Source: Clostridia bacterium (GTDB taxonomy: Bacteria; Bacillota; Clostridia; TANB77; CAG-508). Taken from it: a DNA stretch of 64,000 bases. The position numbers were made by a program, and so were the translations under genes. How positions within the stretch are numbered: position 1 is the stretch's first letter; every line of letters starts with the position of its first letter. The stretch is from assembly GCA_017934475.1 (NCBI GenBank), contig JAGBJN010000001.1, positions 62,001 to 126,000 on the forward strand, read 5' to 3'. Of this stretch, positions 35,448-43,649 are shown one piece after another. The notes beneath the pieces are model-generated. The model had not been told where the DNA came from and did no database searches. It worked only from the letters and a program-made list of their open reading frames with translations.

Positions 35448-36161
35448 TTAATTTATTTCTTCTAAAAAAGCTACTATAAAATACCTCTGAGTCGTTGGTA
35501 CTGTGCGATTATTTAAGTATGAACATGTAGATAACTTAAGAATTTTTTTTGATTTTTCTATATTATCTACTAAGTACTTACTTGATTTTTCATAGTATTT
35601 TATTTCTTCTTCAAAGCTTAAATTTTCTATATTATCTTCTTCTTCAAATATATTTCCAGAATATACACTAAATATTGTAGCTTTATAATCTTTATTCTCT
35701 GTATAAATATAGATTACTTGATGTTTATATAAAAAATTTCTATTCATATATTTACCTAAATCTGAGAACATAAGCCCTGTTTTCATATTGTGGCCATATA
35801 TTGTAGTAATGTTTTCTTCAAATGGATTTTTGGTAATTGTAAATATAGACCCACTTGTACTAAAACTATCGTCATAAGAATGTTTTAAATACTTTAAATT
35901 ACTATCATCTTTTAGAATAGGATAATTTATATTTGTATCTTCTATTTCTATCCAGCCAATAATATCTTTATTTATATTTTTTAACATTTCCCAATCGATT
36001 TTGTTTTTATTATCTTCTTCTATTACAACTTTTTCTATTAACCCTATATTTTTATTTTTTACTTTTTCGTATTCTAAAAACTCTTTTATTAGAAAATATG
36101 CAGTTGTAATAAATATAGTAAGAAATACAATTATAATACCTATTGTTACTTTTTTCTTTAT
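35448..36161 (-). CDS. Class B-type sortase with a likely AUA start codon
   Basis: The frame from 35987 contains the sortase core: TTIYGHNM (the catalytic His) and LSTCSYLNNRT (the catalytic Cys) with the later Arg in TTQRYFIV. Upstream in the same frame is a membrane anchor (VTIGIIIVFLTIFITTAYFLI) preceded by KRK/KKK. That frame opens only after a TAA stop at about 36186, and contains no ATG, GTG or TTG. A perfect Shine-Dalgarno (GGAGGTGA) is spaced seven bases from an ATA at 36161, which is the only sensible start (237 residues). It would anchor the adjacent adhesin to the cell wall. Confidence 0.75.
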   Translation of the reverse strand: MKKKVTIGIIIVFLTIFITTAYFLIKEFLEYEKVKNKNIGLIEKVVIEEDNKNKIDWEMLKNINKDIIGWIEIEDTNINYPILKDDSNLKYLKHSYDDSFSTSGSIFTITKNPFEENITTIYGHNMKTGLMFSDLGKYMNRNFLYKHQVIYIYTENKDYKATIFSVYSGNIFEEEDNIENLSFEEEIKYYEKSSKYLVDNIEKSKKILKLSTCSYLNNRTVPTTQRYFIVAFLEEIN

Positions 36162-36213
36162 TTTCTTTTCACCTCCAGACTGGTTTTATATTCGCTATCT
36201 CTTATATACTAAA

Positions 36214-36645
36214 TTATTTTCTACTAAAGAACGAATTAGTCTTATCATCTCTAATTCTCTTCTTCTTTTGTAATTTTATATTAAAGGTCTTTTTATACAA
36301 GTCTGATACATCTCTAAAAGTCTTTGGATGCTCGATTACTTCTTTTATTTGACTTGGATAAAAGTTGCCATATAATATATCATAAATTCCAAGTTGTAAA
36401 GCAATTCTTGTTTCTTCTTGATTTTTGTTTTTTAATAATAAAATTACTCTCATATTCATTTGTTTTAAGATAAATAAAAATTCGTGAATATCTCCTTCTA
36501 TTGCATTCGGAGATATTATAACTGTTTGACCTTCAAACGTATTATTTTCTATTAAATAATCGCTATAATGTGCAATTATTGAATCTCTTATATTAGTTTG
36601 AATTTCTTTATCTACTTCATCTATTCCCGTATAAATAACTATCAT
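36214..36645 (-). CDS. Hypothetical protein of the T4SS block
   Basis: A 143-residue alpha/beta protein. Strands VIISPNAIEGDIHEFLFILKQMNMRVILLLKNKN and a GIYDILYGNFYP segment suggest a receiver- or CpaE-like Rossmann fold without the phospho-acceptor residue. The ATG follows the stop of the M23 gene directly (TAA then ATG), so it is translationally coupled to the conjugation operon. Function unknown. Confidence 0.6.
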   Translation of the reverse strand: MIVIYTGIDEVDKEIQTNIRDSIIAHYSDYLIENNTFEGQTVIISPNAIEGDIHEFLFILKQMNMRVILLLKNKNQEETRIALQLGIYDILYGNFYPSQIKEVIEHPKTFRDVSDLYKKTFNIKLQKKKRIRDDKTNSFFSRK

Positions 36646-37424
36646 TTATGCAAATTCCCCCTTCTTTTTAACGATTTCTAATGGATCTATTAATTCTCCA
36701 TTTTTTCTAATTGTAAAATGACAATGGCATCCTGTTGTAGCACCATTGGTTGGATTTCCGCTGACTATCTGAATATGGATTATTAGTTATGCCATATACA
36801 TATTTTGGTCCTACTCTTCCAATCACTTCTCCTTTTTTCACCTTTTGACCTACACTTACAATAAATTCTGGTGAACAATGACAATATGAAAATCTATATT
36901 CTCCATCTAAACTTTTTATTGTTATTGTATAACCTCCTGATCCACCCCAACCACAAGATACAACTTCACCATCCATAACAGAAACAATCTTTGTACCTTC
37001 AGGTGCTGGTATATCAATTCCACTATGAAATGATGATGCTCCTGCGGTTGGTGCATTTCTATAACCAAAAGGACTACTAATTGCATAGTAGCCTTCTACT
37101 GGCCAATCAGTTTCAAAAGACATTCCACCGTGAGCCAAATAATTTATCTACAAATTCCCAAACACTATCAAAGAAACCTGTTACTTCCTTCTTATCTCTT
37201 GTTTTTTCGTAACTTGTATTATAATAAGCAAGTTCTGTTTTCATATCTACTTTATCATCATTATCAAATGAAATATATAAAACATCTGTAATACTAGATA
37301 TCAAAGCTAATAATATTAAGATTATAAGTATAGGTATTATAAATGGTTTTATAATTACAAATATAACACTTATAATCTTTCTTTTAATTTTTCCTTTTAA
37401 ATAAGATTTAATCATTTGCACCAT
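36646..37424 (-). CDS. Membrane-anchored M23 peptidoglycan hydrolase with two +1 shifts at CGG
   Basis: One gene of 258 residues in three frames. Codons 1-98 give a basic start and membrane helix (about 15-40). CGG codon 99 is read +1 to give SGGMSFETDWPVEGYYAISSPFGYR, followed by the M23 domain with HSGID and FSYCHC. At codon 222 a second CGG (CAG CGG AAA) is read +1 to give Q-G-NPTNGATTGCHCHFTI, which restores the HxH zinc motif and the end ...VKKKGEFA at 36648, where the next gene starts at once. The length 779 is 2 mod 3, as expected for two +1 shifts. T4SS-linked hydrolases of this kind open the peptidoglycan for the mating channel. Confidence 0.85.
36758..36760 (-). other. Second CGG +1 shift site in the M23 gene
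   Basis: The frame reads AGT CAG CGG AAA TCC. Dropping the C gives CAG GGA AAT CCA and the family-typical GNPTNGATTGCH stretch. Confidence 0.88.
37128..37130 (-). other. First CGG +1 shift site in the M23 gene
   Basis: The frame reads GGC TCA CGG TGG AAT GTC TTT TGA. Dropping the C gives TCA GGT GGA ATG TCT and joins the membrane anchor to the peptidase domain. Confidence 0.85.
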
Positions 37425-38905
37425 CCACTTCCGATGTTATAATTTTATTATTTTCATCCTTAGCATCTCCTTCTCTTGTATTATTAATGTTTGGTCTATT
37501 ATACATTCTATTAATGTTACTATTTTGTGCTTCATTCAAGGTATTTGTTTTAAAGTTTCTTCCTTCACCCATATACATACCTAAATTCATAAACTCTTTT
37601 CCAATATTGAAAGCCTTTTTTGCTCCATTTATTGCACTAAATTGCTTACTATTATTGGTTATATTATTTATTATATTACTAGATGGCTTATTTGCTGTTG
37701 GACTTGCAATATCTGTTATTGTTTTACTATTTTGTTCATTTATTATATTTTTAGAACTATTTTCATAACTTACTCCAGCCATTGGTTTACTTTCTATATT
37801 ATTGGCTCTATTCATAACTCTTGATATAATACTTTGTCCTCCTGTATTTGCATTTTCACCATTTCCTTTAAATTGATATGCAATAGATTTTAAAGTATAT
37901 CCCATTGCTGCACCCATTCCAATACCACGATTTGCAAGTTCTTCATTATTAACTCCTGCAATTCTGCTAACTAAGTTTTGCATTGTATTTTGCAGTGCAT
38001 CGCCTAGTGGAAGTATCATCATTCCCCAAAGAAGACTAACTGCCCACCCAGCATTTGATGGCAAGAATGTTAAATATATTAAAAATAGAAAGGCATAAAC
38101 AAACTGCATAAAAGCATTTATTATAATTTGTCCAAACCAAATACTTGCTGCTATTGTTCTTTTATTTATAACCCAAAATACTGCAACTATTGGTGTAAAT
38201 ATTGTAAAAACAATTAAAGTAAACTGCCTTATTATAAACTTAATATTTATTTTTACAAAAAGGTATGCAAATAAAGCAATTACTATTGACGTCGCTATTG
38301 CATTTCCTGTATTTATACTTGTAAGCAATGAATTACCTAAAAGCTCATCCAAACTTCCATGAGATTTTGCAACAAGCATTGTTACTAAATTATTATTAAG
38401 CATTAGCATAAACTTAACAAATAATGGTGCAAATACTATTGCTGATGCACCGAAAAAATAATCTCATAAGACTATCTTTTACATCATTTCTTTTATCTGG
38501 ACTTATACCTGCCATTATCATTTTCCACGCTAGAATAACTATTGCAATAAGTATTGGTCCACCAATTATTCCAGCTATTATCCAATACCAATTCATAATT
38601 AGTTTCCATTGCTCATTTGTAAATGGTGATATATCAGTTTGACTATTACCAAATATAAGTTCATCATAGTTTTTAAATCCAACTCCAAAAGATTCATTTG
38701 TTGTTAAATCAAATACTGTCTCAGCAATACCACCAATCATTTTTGCAATTATCTTTTCAAATAATCCTCCATCATCTTTATCTATCGTTTCTTCTATTTC
38801 TGATTTATCATCATCAGAAAATATACTTGCTTCAACAGGATTTACAAAGTTTAAAAAAATAAGCATTATTAAAATAATACTTACTAATGTTTTCTTTAAT
38901 TTCAA
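37408..38905 (-). CDS. VirB6/TrbL-like membrane protein, read through a +1 shift at CGG
   Basis: One gene of 498 residues in two frames. A signal sequence (1-26) is followed by an extracellular part with EAS...DDDKSE and a membrane segment (about 108-132). At codon 152, CGG (TTT TTT CGG TGC) is read +1 to give LFF-G-ASAIVFAPLFVKFMLML, which continues into at least five further helices, then a long Asn/Ser-rich tail. Length 1498 is 1 mod 3. VirB6/TrbL proteins form the inner-membrane base of the mating channel. The stop overlaps the M23 gene start by 17 bases, as in other conjugation operons. Confidence 0.8.
38450..38452 (-). other. CGG +1 shift site in the VirB6-like gene
   Basis: The first frame reads TTT TTT CGG TGC ATC and stops ten codons on. 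Dropping the C gives TTT GGT GCA TCA and the second half of the membrane protein. Confidence 0.88.
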
Positions 38906-38924
38906 TTACCTCACCTGCCTTTTT

Positions 38925-40796
38925 TTATGTTGTAATAAATTCACTTTCAAATTTTGTCATATCTATTTTGATAGCCCTTACATCTCCACCTCTTATTAAA
39001 ATACATTCTCCTGGTCTTGCTTTTGTTAGTATCTCTTTTGTTCCCGAAGGTAGTTTAAAAAATTTCATTATTTCATCAATACTACCTACAGATTGTTTAA
39101 GTAAAATTATTGTATCACAACAATTTATTATTGCCTCTGCTTGCCTATTTTGTCTAAGTTCTGATAAATTCTGTGTAGCTAAAATCATTGCTGTTTTCTT
39201 TTTTCTTGCACGCCTTGCCAAGTTTTCCAAAAAGTCTGATGTTTCTTTGTTTTTAAATAAATTCCATGCTTCATCTACTACAACATATCTTTTATTTCTT
39301 TCTTTTGTAGCCATATATTTGTTAGTTATCCAAGTAGTTAATACTAAACTTACATAATAACGCATAATTTCATCTTTTATTTCAGAAATATCAAAACATA
39401 TAATCTGGTCATTTATTTTTAAAGTGCTTTGACAATCAAATATACCAAGTGTGCTTCCTCTTAAAAAGTTACTTATTGTTTTTGATAATTCTTCATTCTT
39501 TATTTTGTTTTTCATAACTCTATGAAAGTCTGTTAGTGTAGGCATTTTCTTTTTAATATTTGAAAATGTGATCATCCCATCATACTTTCCACCTTGTCTT
39601 TCATATATAGAATTTTTGTCTTTTGTTATTTCTTTCTCTTTATAAACTTCTCTTACTGCTTGCTCAATATCTGCAATTTCGTTTGATTTTAGAGTTCTAT
39701 TTTCATACTTATTTATAATTCCGTTAAATATTGCTCTTATTTCTGTTATTTTTGTATCTATGTCAATAAAACCTTCATCCTCATCTACATCAATATCAAA
39801 TAGATTAATTCCAACAGGTACGGTTTGTCTTACCTTTATAATTCTACCACCTAATTTTTCAGTCTGAGCAACATATTCACCTTCTATATCAAGTATTGAT
39901 GATCTTCTATTAAGTAGTGCCATTCTTCCAACTATCGTTTTTACTGTAACAGATTTTCCTGCTCCTGGTACTCCAAATATTGCAATATTTGCATTTGCAA
40001 GTCCTGTTGTAAAAGTTTCTAAATTCATCGGAAGACCTGTAAATAAATCTCTTCCAAGATAAATTCCTTCTTTTACACTTGATTTTGTTCTTGCTATTGG
40101 AAACATTGCGGCAAGCCCTGCAGTTGTCATATTTCTATTATTGTCCTTTATTATATTGTTATTAAGTGGCAATGTTTCTTTTAAAGCATCTAATTGTTTA
40201 AAGTATAATGTTCTTATCTCACAAGACCTATTTGCAAACTCATCTCTAAGCATTTTACTTTTCTCATTTAATTCTTCCATACTTATAGCATTTAATCTTA
40301 ATGTTATCTTTATAAAAAACAGCTTATCATTGTTTATTTGTATATCTCTTCTCATTTGCTCAAAACTTTCGATATTTTCTTTTAGTCTGTGAAGTTCTTC
40401 AATATTACCTTGTTTTTCAAATAACATATAATCCGAACGAGCCTTTGTTATTTTGTGTGTTAAATACTTTATAACATTTCTTTCATCTGCAACTTGTACT
40501 TGTGTTGAAATATCAACATCTCCTATTGTATTTAAAATATCATCTAACCATCCAATATTTATATAATTTGGATAAAACATTAAAGTAAATATTCTGGCAA
40601 ATTTATCATCTCCCATATAGATATAATCTCTTTTTTCTTGTATTACTTCAGGTGCTAAAAGTGAAATTAATTCTGGCTCATTATCAAATAAATTTTCTTC
40701 TTTTACTTTCTTTTGTTTTTTATAAGGTTTAATTTTATTTTCTTTTGTTTTCTTTTTATGTGGTTTTATTTTACTTTCTTTTCTTACCAGTAACAT
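38925..40796 (-). CDS. VirB4/TraE-type conjugation ATPase
   Basis: A 623-residue ATPase: the N-terminal 190 residues contact other T4SS parts (MGDDKFARIFTLMFYPNYINIGWL), then Walker A GVPGAGKSVT at about 276-285, Walker B RYVVVDEAWNLF at about 520, and the following ILATQNLSELRQNRQAEAIINCCDT typical of VirB4. It powers assembly of the mating channel. The gene has no CGG site and is in a single frame; it overlaps the start of the accessory gene upstream by 26 bases. Confidence 0.93.
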   Translation of the reverse strand: MLLVRKESKIKPHKKKTKENKIKPYKKQKKVKEENLFDNEPELISLLAPEVIQEKRDYIYMGDDKFARIFTLMFYPNYINIGWLDDILNTIGDVDISTQVQVADERNVIKYLTHKITKARSDYMLFEKQGNIEELHRLKENIESFEQMRRDIQINNDKLFFIKITLRLNAISMEELNEKSKMLRDEFANRSCEIRTLYFKQLDALKETLPLNNNIIKDNNRNMTTAGLAAMFPIARTKSSVKEGIYLGRDLFTGLPMNLETFTTGLANANIAIFGVPGAGKSVTVKTIVGRMALLNRRSSILDIEGEYVAQTEKLGGRIIKVRQTVPVGINLFDIDVDEDEGFIDIDTKITEIRAIFNGIINKYENRTLKSNEIADIEQAVREVYKEKEITKDKNSIYERQGGKYDGMITFSNIKKKMPTLTDFHRVMKNKIKNEELSKTISNFLRGSTLGIFDCQSTLKINDQIICFDISEIKDEIMRYYVSLVLTTWITNKYMATKERNKRYVVVDEAWNLFKNKETSDFLENLARRARKKKTAMILATQNLSELRQNRQAEAIINCCDTIILLKQSVGSIDEIMKFFKLPSGTKEILTKARPGECILIRGGDVRAIKIDMTKFESEFITT

Positions 40797-41481
40797 ATAG
40801 TTCTAAACCTCCCTCCTGCTGAATATCTGATACCTTATTAATATTTCCTTTATGCAATTGCTCGTATATTAACTCTACAATTTCTATGTCAGTTAATATT
40901 CTAGTACTAACTTTTATATTTAACAAATGGTATCTTAATAATTGATAGAATTCTTTTAGTTCCGCTTCTGCTACTTTTCTATTATTAAAAGAAGATATAA
41001 CCATATAATTTTTTCTTTCAAATAAATTGTGATCTTCTTGCAAATTCTCTAAATGAGCTATTATTTGATTTGCATATTCTTTTACATTATTATTAGCATT
41101 TAATGTATTTATTTTTATTTCTTCTAACATATCTCCTAGTTCAATTTGTTTTTTTACCTCTAAAAATTGAATTGGAAATTTAAGCATTTGTGATATACTA
41201 ATTAATTCTCTATCAACATTTGCTTTTTCTCCATCATGTAATAAACTATATTCTATACTTTCAAGTTCTACTATTATAGAATGTTGATTTTTGTTTATTG
41301 TAATTACTTGATTCTTAAATCCATCTATTCCCCATAGATTTGATAATTTTCTTTTTCCTCTTTTTATATCTGATTTATCTATGGATTTGATGTCATATAA
41401 ATTATTTTTCTTTCTTGTATATATTAGAGTTCCTATCATAAAGATAATTCCTGCTAATATAAAAATAAATGCAACTATCAT
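40771..41481 (-). CDS. T4SS accessory membrane protein, TrsD-like N-terminal partner of VirB4
   Basis: A 236-residue protein with an N-terminal membrane helix (1-20) and a cytoplasmic alpha/beta part (SIIVELESIEYSLLHDGEKANVDRELISISQMLKFPIQFLEVKKQI then HLENLQEDHNLFERKNYMVIS). It overlaps virB4 by 26 bases. Proteins like this lie between PrgI and VirB4 in many Gram-positive conjugation systems; the N-terminal part of VirB4-like proteins is similar. Its exact function is unknown. Confidence 0.65.
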   Translation of the reverse strand: MIVAFIFILAGIIFMIGTLIYTRKKNNLYDIKSIDKSDIKRGKRKLSNLWGIDGFKNQVITINKNQHSIIVELESIEYSLLHDGEKANVDRELISISQMLKFPIQFLEVKKQIELGDMLEEIKINTLNANNNVKEYANQIIAHLENLQEDHNLFERKNYMVISSFNNRKVAEAELKEFYQLLRYHLLNIKVSTRILTDIEIVELIYEQLHKGNINKVSDIQQEGGLELYVTGKKRK

Positions 41482-41487
41482 TTTATC

Positions 41488-41769
41488 CTACCTTTCAAAT
41501 ATAAAAATTTTCTTCCTAAAAATAAATTTTAGAATATCAAAAAAATATTTATCCGCATAGATATTTCCTACTTTTAAAAAAGCAAATGTTATAAACATTG
41601 CAACAACACTTAAAAATATTATTGTTTTTAGTACTATAGGTACAGAAATAAATAGTATTCCGACCGATATAACACTTACAATTAGATATAACATCTGTCT
41701 AAATGATAAATACCCTCCGAATACTTTTTCTTCATGTGTAAAATCAAATGGTACTTTATATATATTCAT
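41488..41769 (-). CDS. PrgI-family membrane protein of the mating channel
   Basis: A 93-residue protein with two adjacent membrane helices (about 25-42 and 46-65): FDFTHEEKVFGGYLSFRQMLYLIVSV and an amphipathic end ADKYFFDILKFIFRKKI. This is the PrgI family (VirB3-like), which always lies directly before VirB4 in Gram-positive conjugation systems, as it does here (6 bases to the accessory gene). Confidence 0.85.
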   Translation of the reverse strand: MNIYKVPFDFTHEEKVFGGYLSFRQMLYLIVSVISVGILFISVPIVLKTIIFLSVVAMFITFAFLKVGNIYADKYFFDILKFIFRKKIFIFER

Positions 41770-41784
41770 ACTTAAATACCTCCT

Positions 41785-42165
41785 CTAGCCACCTGTTATT
41801 AGTCCGCCACCGCCATTAGTTGCAATACTTAGTATGATTCCGGAAATTATAAGTGAAAGTCCTAGTAGCATTGTTCCCGCACATACCCAAGCAAGTGCTC
41901 CAATTGACTCACTTCTTTTGTTTGCATTGTTTGAATTTACAATCATTTTTAATGCAATAATTACAATACTGACAAATACTAATATTCCTCCAATTGGCAT
42001 TGCTAATTTTACAACTGCATTTTTTATATTTTCCGTAGCTTGATTAACTTCTGCTGTTCCTATACTACCTGATGATGTTGCTAAAACTTTTGTAGGTAGT
42101 AATAATAATGTTGATGGTGATAACCATAATTTATTTTTAATTTTTTGTTTATTTAATCTTTTCAT
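41785..42165 (-). CDS. VirB2/TrbC-like pilin-type protein
   Basis: A 126-residue protein with a processed N-terminus (signal up to about 30, LPTKVLA), a hydrophobic helix (about 52-73), a short cytoplasmic loop with NANKRSES and a second helix (about 87-110), ending GGGGLITGG. The layout is that of VirB2/TrbC pilin subunits of conjugation systems. It lies just upstream of the PrgI gene. The Ser/Gly-rich region after the signal peptide may be exposed. Confidence 0.75.
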   Translation of the reverse strand: MKRLNKQKIKNKLWLSPSTLLLLPTKVLATSSGSIGTAEVNQATENIKNAVVKLAMPIGGILVFVSIVIIALKMIVNSNNANKRSESIGALAWVCAGTMLLGLSLIISGIILSIATNGGGGLITGG

Positions 42166-42232
42166 TTCATAACCTCCTAAGATTTACTTTGCAAAAATTT
42201 TTGGTTATGATATACAGCACTTTCTTTAGTTT

Positions 42233-42485
42233 TTAAAACATACTAATCAATATTGGTATTGTTAGTATGATTATTATAAGAACTAAAGTTATTATAAAAT
42301 TCTTTATTCCAAATTTTATTGCTTTTTCAGATTTCTTTTTGGCTCCGAAATAGCCATATTAAAAGGCTTGCTATAAGCCAAATTGTTAATAAAATAATAG
42401 ATATTGAAAATCCTACTTTCATAACATTTTGAAACATCATATCTAAGCCTCCTGTTAAATTATCTATGTCATATGTGGGTATCAT
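42233..42485 (-). CDS. Small two-helix T4SS membrane protein, read through a +1 shift at CGG
   Basis: An 83-residue gene that is hidden because it lies in two frames. It starts at ATG 42485 behind AAGGAGGG. Codons 1-46 encode MIPTYDIDNLTGGLDMMFQ and a membrane helix ending IWLF. Codon 47 is CGG (CTA TTT CGG AGC), and +1 reading gives LF-G-AKKKSEKAIKFGIKNF and a second helix ending ISMF. Length 253 is 1 mod 3. It is the first gene of the T4SS operon, in the place of the small two-helix proteins found in such systems. Confidence 0.78.
42345..42347 (-). other. CGG +1 shift site in the small T4SS gene
   Basis: CTA TTT CGG AGC CAA is read as TTT GGA GCC AAA after one C is skipped. Without the shift the first frame ends six codons later. 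Confidence 0.85.
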
Positions 42486-42513
42486 CTCATCCCTCCTTTT
42501 TTAGACATAAAAT

Positions 42514-42540
42514 AAAGAATTAGCCTTTTTCTAATTCTTT
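42514..42540 (-). terminator. Terminator before the T4SS operon
   Basis: AAAGAATTAG and CTAATTCTTT form a ten-base stem overlapping the end of the HTH gene on the minus strand, followed by a T run. It separates replication control from the conjugation operon. Confidence 0.8.
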
Positions 42541-43284
42541 TATAATACTTTTATAATAATACTCAAAAAAATTATTTATCTCATTTTCTGTTTCTTTATA
42601 TTCTAATTCTATAACTCTACAATTATCATAAACAGAAATTAAATTATTTCTTCTAGCTTTATATATTAAATACTTTTTATTACTTTTAAATAACTCTTTT
42701 AAGGCATATATTATAATTTTTAGTTTATCTATATTATCATCTTTAATTATTTTTATTGAATCTTCATTATAATTAAATTCCAATTCTGTAATTATATCTT
42801 TAAATTCTTTATCTTCTTCTTTTGAAAATTTTTCAGGATTTTGCTTTTTCTCTTTTATAATATAATTAAAGAATCTATCTATCCTAATATTTATATTATT
42901 ATATTGTGTTTTTTTGCTCATAGGGTATAAACAATTCTGCTTATAGGGGTATTGTTTATTTTGCTTATAGGTATTTGGCAATATATCTTTGTATATATCA
43001 TTTATATATATTCTCCTTTCTATAATTTGATTTTTTTCATCTTTTATGATTATAACTTTTATGAATCCTAGTTTTTCTAAATGACTTATCCATCTTGATA
43101 TTGTTCCTGGTATTACATTATACAGGTCCGCAAAATACTTATTAGTTGCAAAACAATATCCTTCTTTACCACATAAAGCTGTTATTTCACCATATAATAA
43201 TCTTTCAGCAAATTTTAATTCTTCACAATATCGAACATTACTAGGAATAATTGCATAATATGCTGGTTTATTTTGTTTATTCAC
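42520..43284 (-). CDS. HTH_36-type replication/transfer initiator-like protein
   Basis: Starting at GTG 43284 (behind GAAGGTGA) the product has 254 residues. The N-terminal part has KPAYYAIIPSNVRYCEELKFAERLLYGEITALC, then a winged helix GYCFATNKYFADLYNVIPGTISRWISHLEKLGFIK (about 55-90), as in HTH_36 proteins that start plasmid or element replication, followed by a Lys/Asn-rich region. It is the first gene inside the right edge of the element, just before the terminator and T4SS operon. Replication initiation is inferred; it may instead be a regulator. Confidence 0.65.
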   Translation of the reverse strand: MNKQNKPAYYAIIPSNVRYCEELKFAERLLYGEITALCGKEGYCFATNKYFADLYNVIPGTISRWISHLEKLGFIKVIIIKDEKNQIIERRIYINDIYKDILPNTYKQNKQYPYKQNCLYPMSKKTQYNNINIRIDRFFNYIIKEKKQNPEKFSKEEDKEFKDIITELEFNYNEDSIKIIKDDNIDKLKIIIYALKELFKSNKKYLIYKARRNNLISVYDNCRVIELEYKETENEINNFFEYYYKSIIKELEKG

Positions 43285-43313
43285 ATATATAGAATCACCT
43301 TCTTTCCAAATAA

Positions 43314-43346
43314 AAAAGAAATTGACTATTTTAATCAATTTCTCTA
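43314..43346 (-). terminator. Terminator upstream of the HTH_36 gene
   Basis: GAAATTGA and TCAATTTC form a stem, downstream of the 29-residue ORF on the minus strand. Confidence 0.7.
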
Positions 43347-43352
43347 TTCAGA

Positions 43353-43442
43353 TTATTCATCATCTTTTGGAAGTACTCTTTCCATATATTCTTCAATTTC
43401 TTTGGTACAATCTAGTATTGTTTCATTTTCTTTCTCATCCAT
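43353..43442 (-). CDS. Very small acidic protein (29 residues)
   Basis: ATG at 43442 behind GAAAGGAA, coding MDEKENETILDCTKEIEEYM ERVLPKDDE. A terminator follows at once. The ribosome site supports translation, but the size is small and no family is known. Confidence 0.4.
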   Translation of the reverse strand: MDEKENETILDCTKEIEEYMERVLPKDDE

Positions 43443-43509
43443 GTTAAAATTCCTTTCTAATTTTATATTTGATTATTTTATTTAATTTTACCATTAAGTT
43501 TTTTTTTCA

Positions 43510-43531
43510 TTACACGAATTTTACACGAATT
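43510..43531. repeat. Perfect 11-bp tandem repeat near the element edge
   Basis: Two adjacent copies of TTACACGAATT lie 120 bases inside the uvrB break. They may be binding sites for an integrase or excisionase at the end of the element. Confidence 0.55.
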
Positions 43532-43649
43532 AGGTCACAAACTTTTTTTGTTTGTTTAGTTTTATTTAATTTTTTTAGGCTTTTTTAGTCATTTTTCATT
43601 AAACTAAATAATACTAAAAGAGACTAGAAGTGGCTAAATAAAGCCATTC

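Larger units (their letters stand above)
24713..43649. mobile_element. Conjugation module of an integrative conjugative element
   Basis: A continuous minus-strand block with VirD4, VirB4, VirB6-like, VirB2-like, PrgI-like, an M23 hydrolase, a sortase, a large adhesin and replication/relaxation functions. The right edge is set at the break in uvrB (43650). The left edge is not visible: the recombination genes at 1-4.9 kb (ERF, Gp3-like RDF, Rad50-like) probably belong to the same element, and no integrase or relaxase is in the window. The 5.3-24.6 kb signalling region could be cargo or chromosome. Confidence 0.75.
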
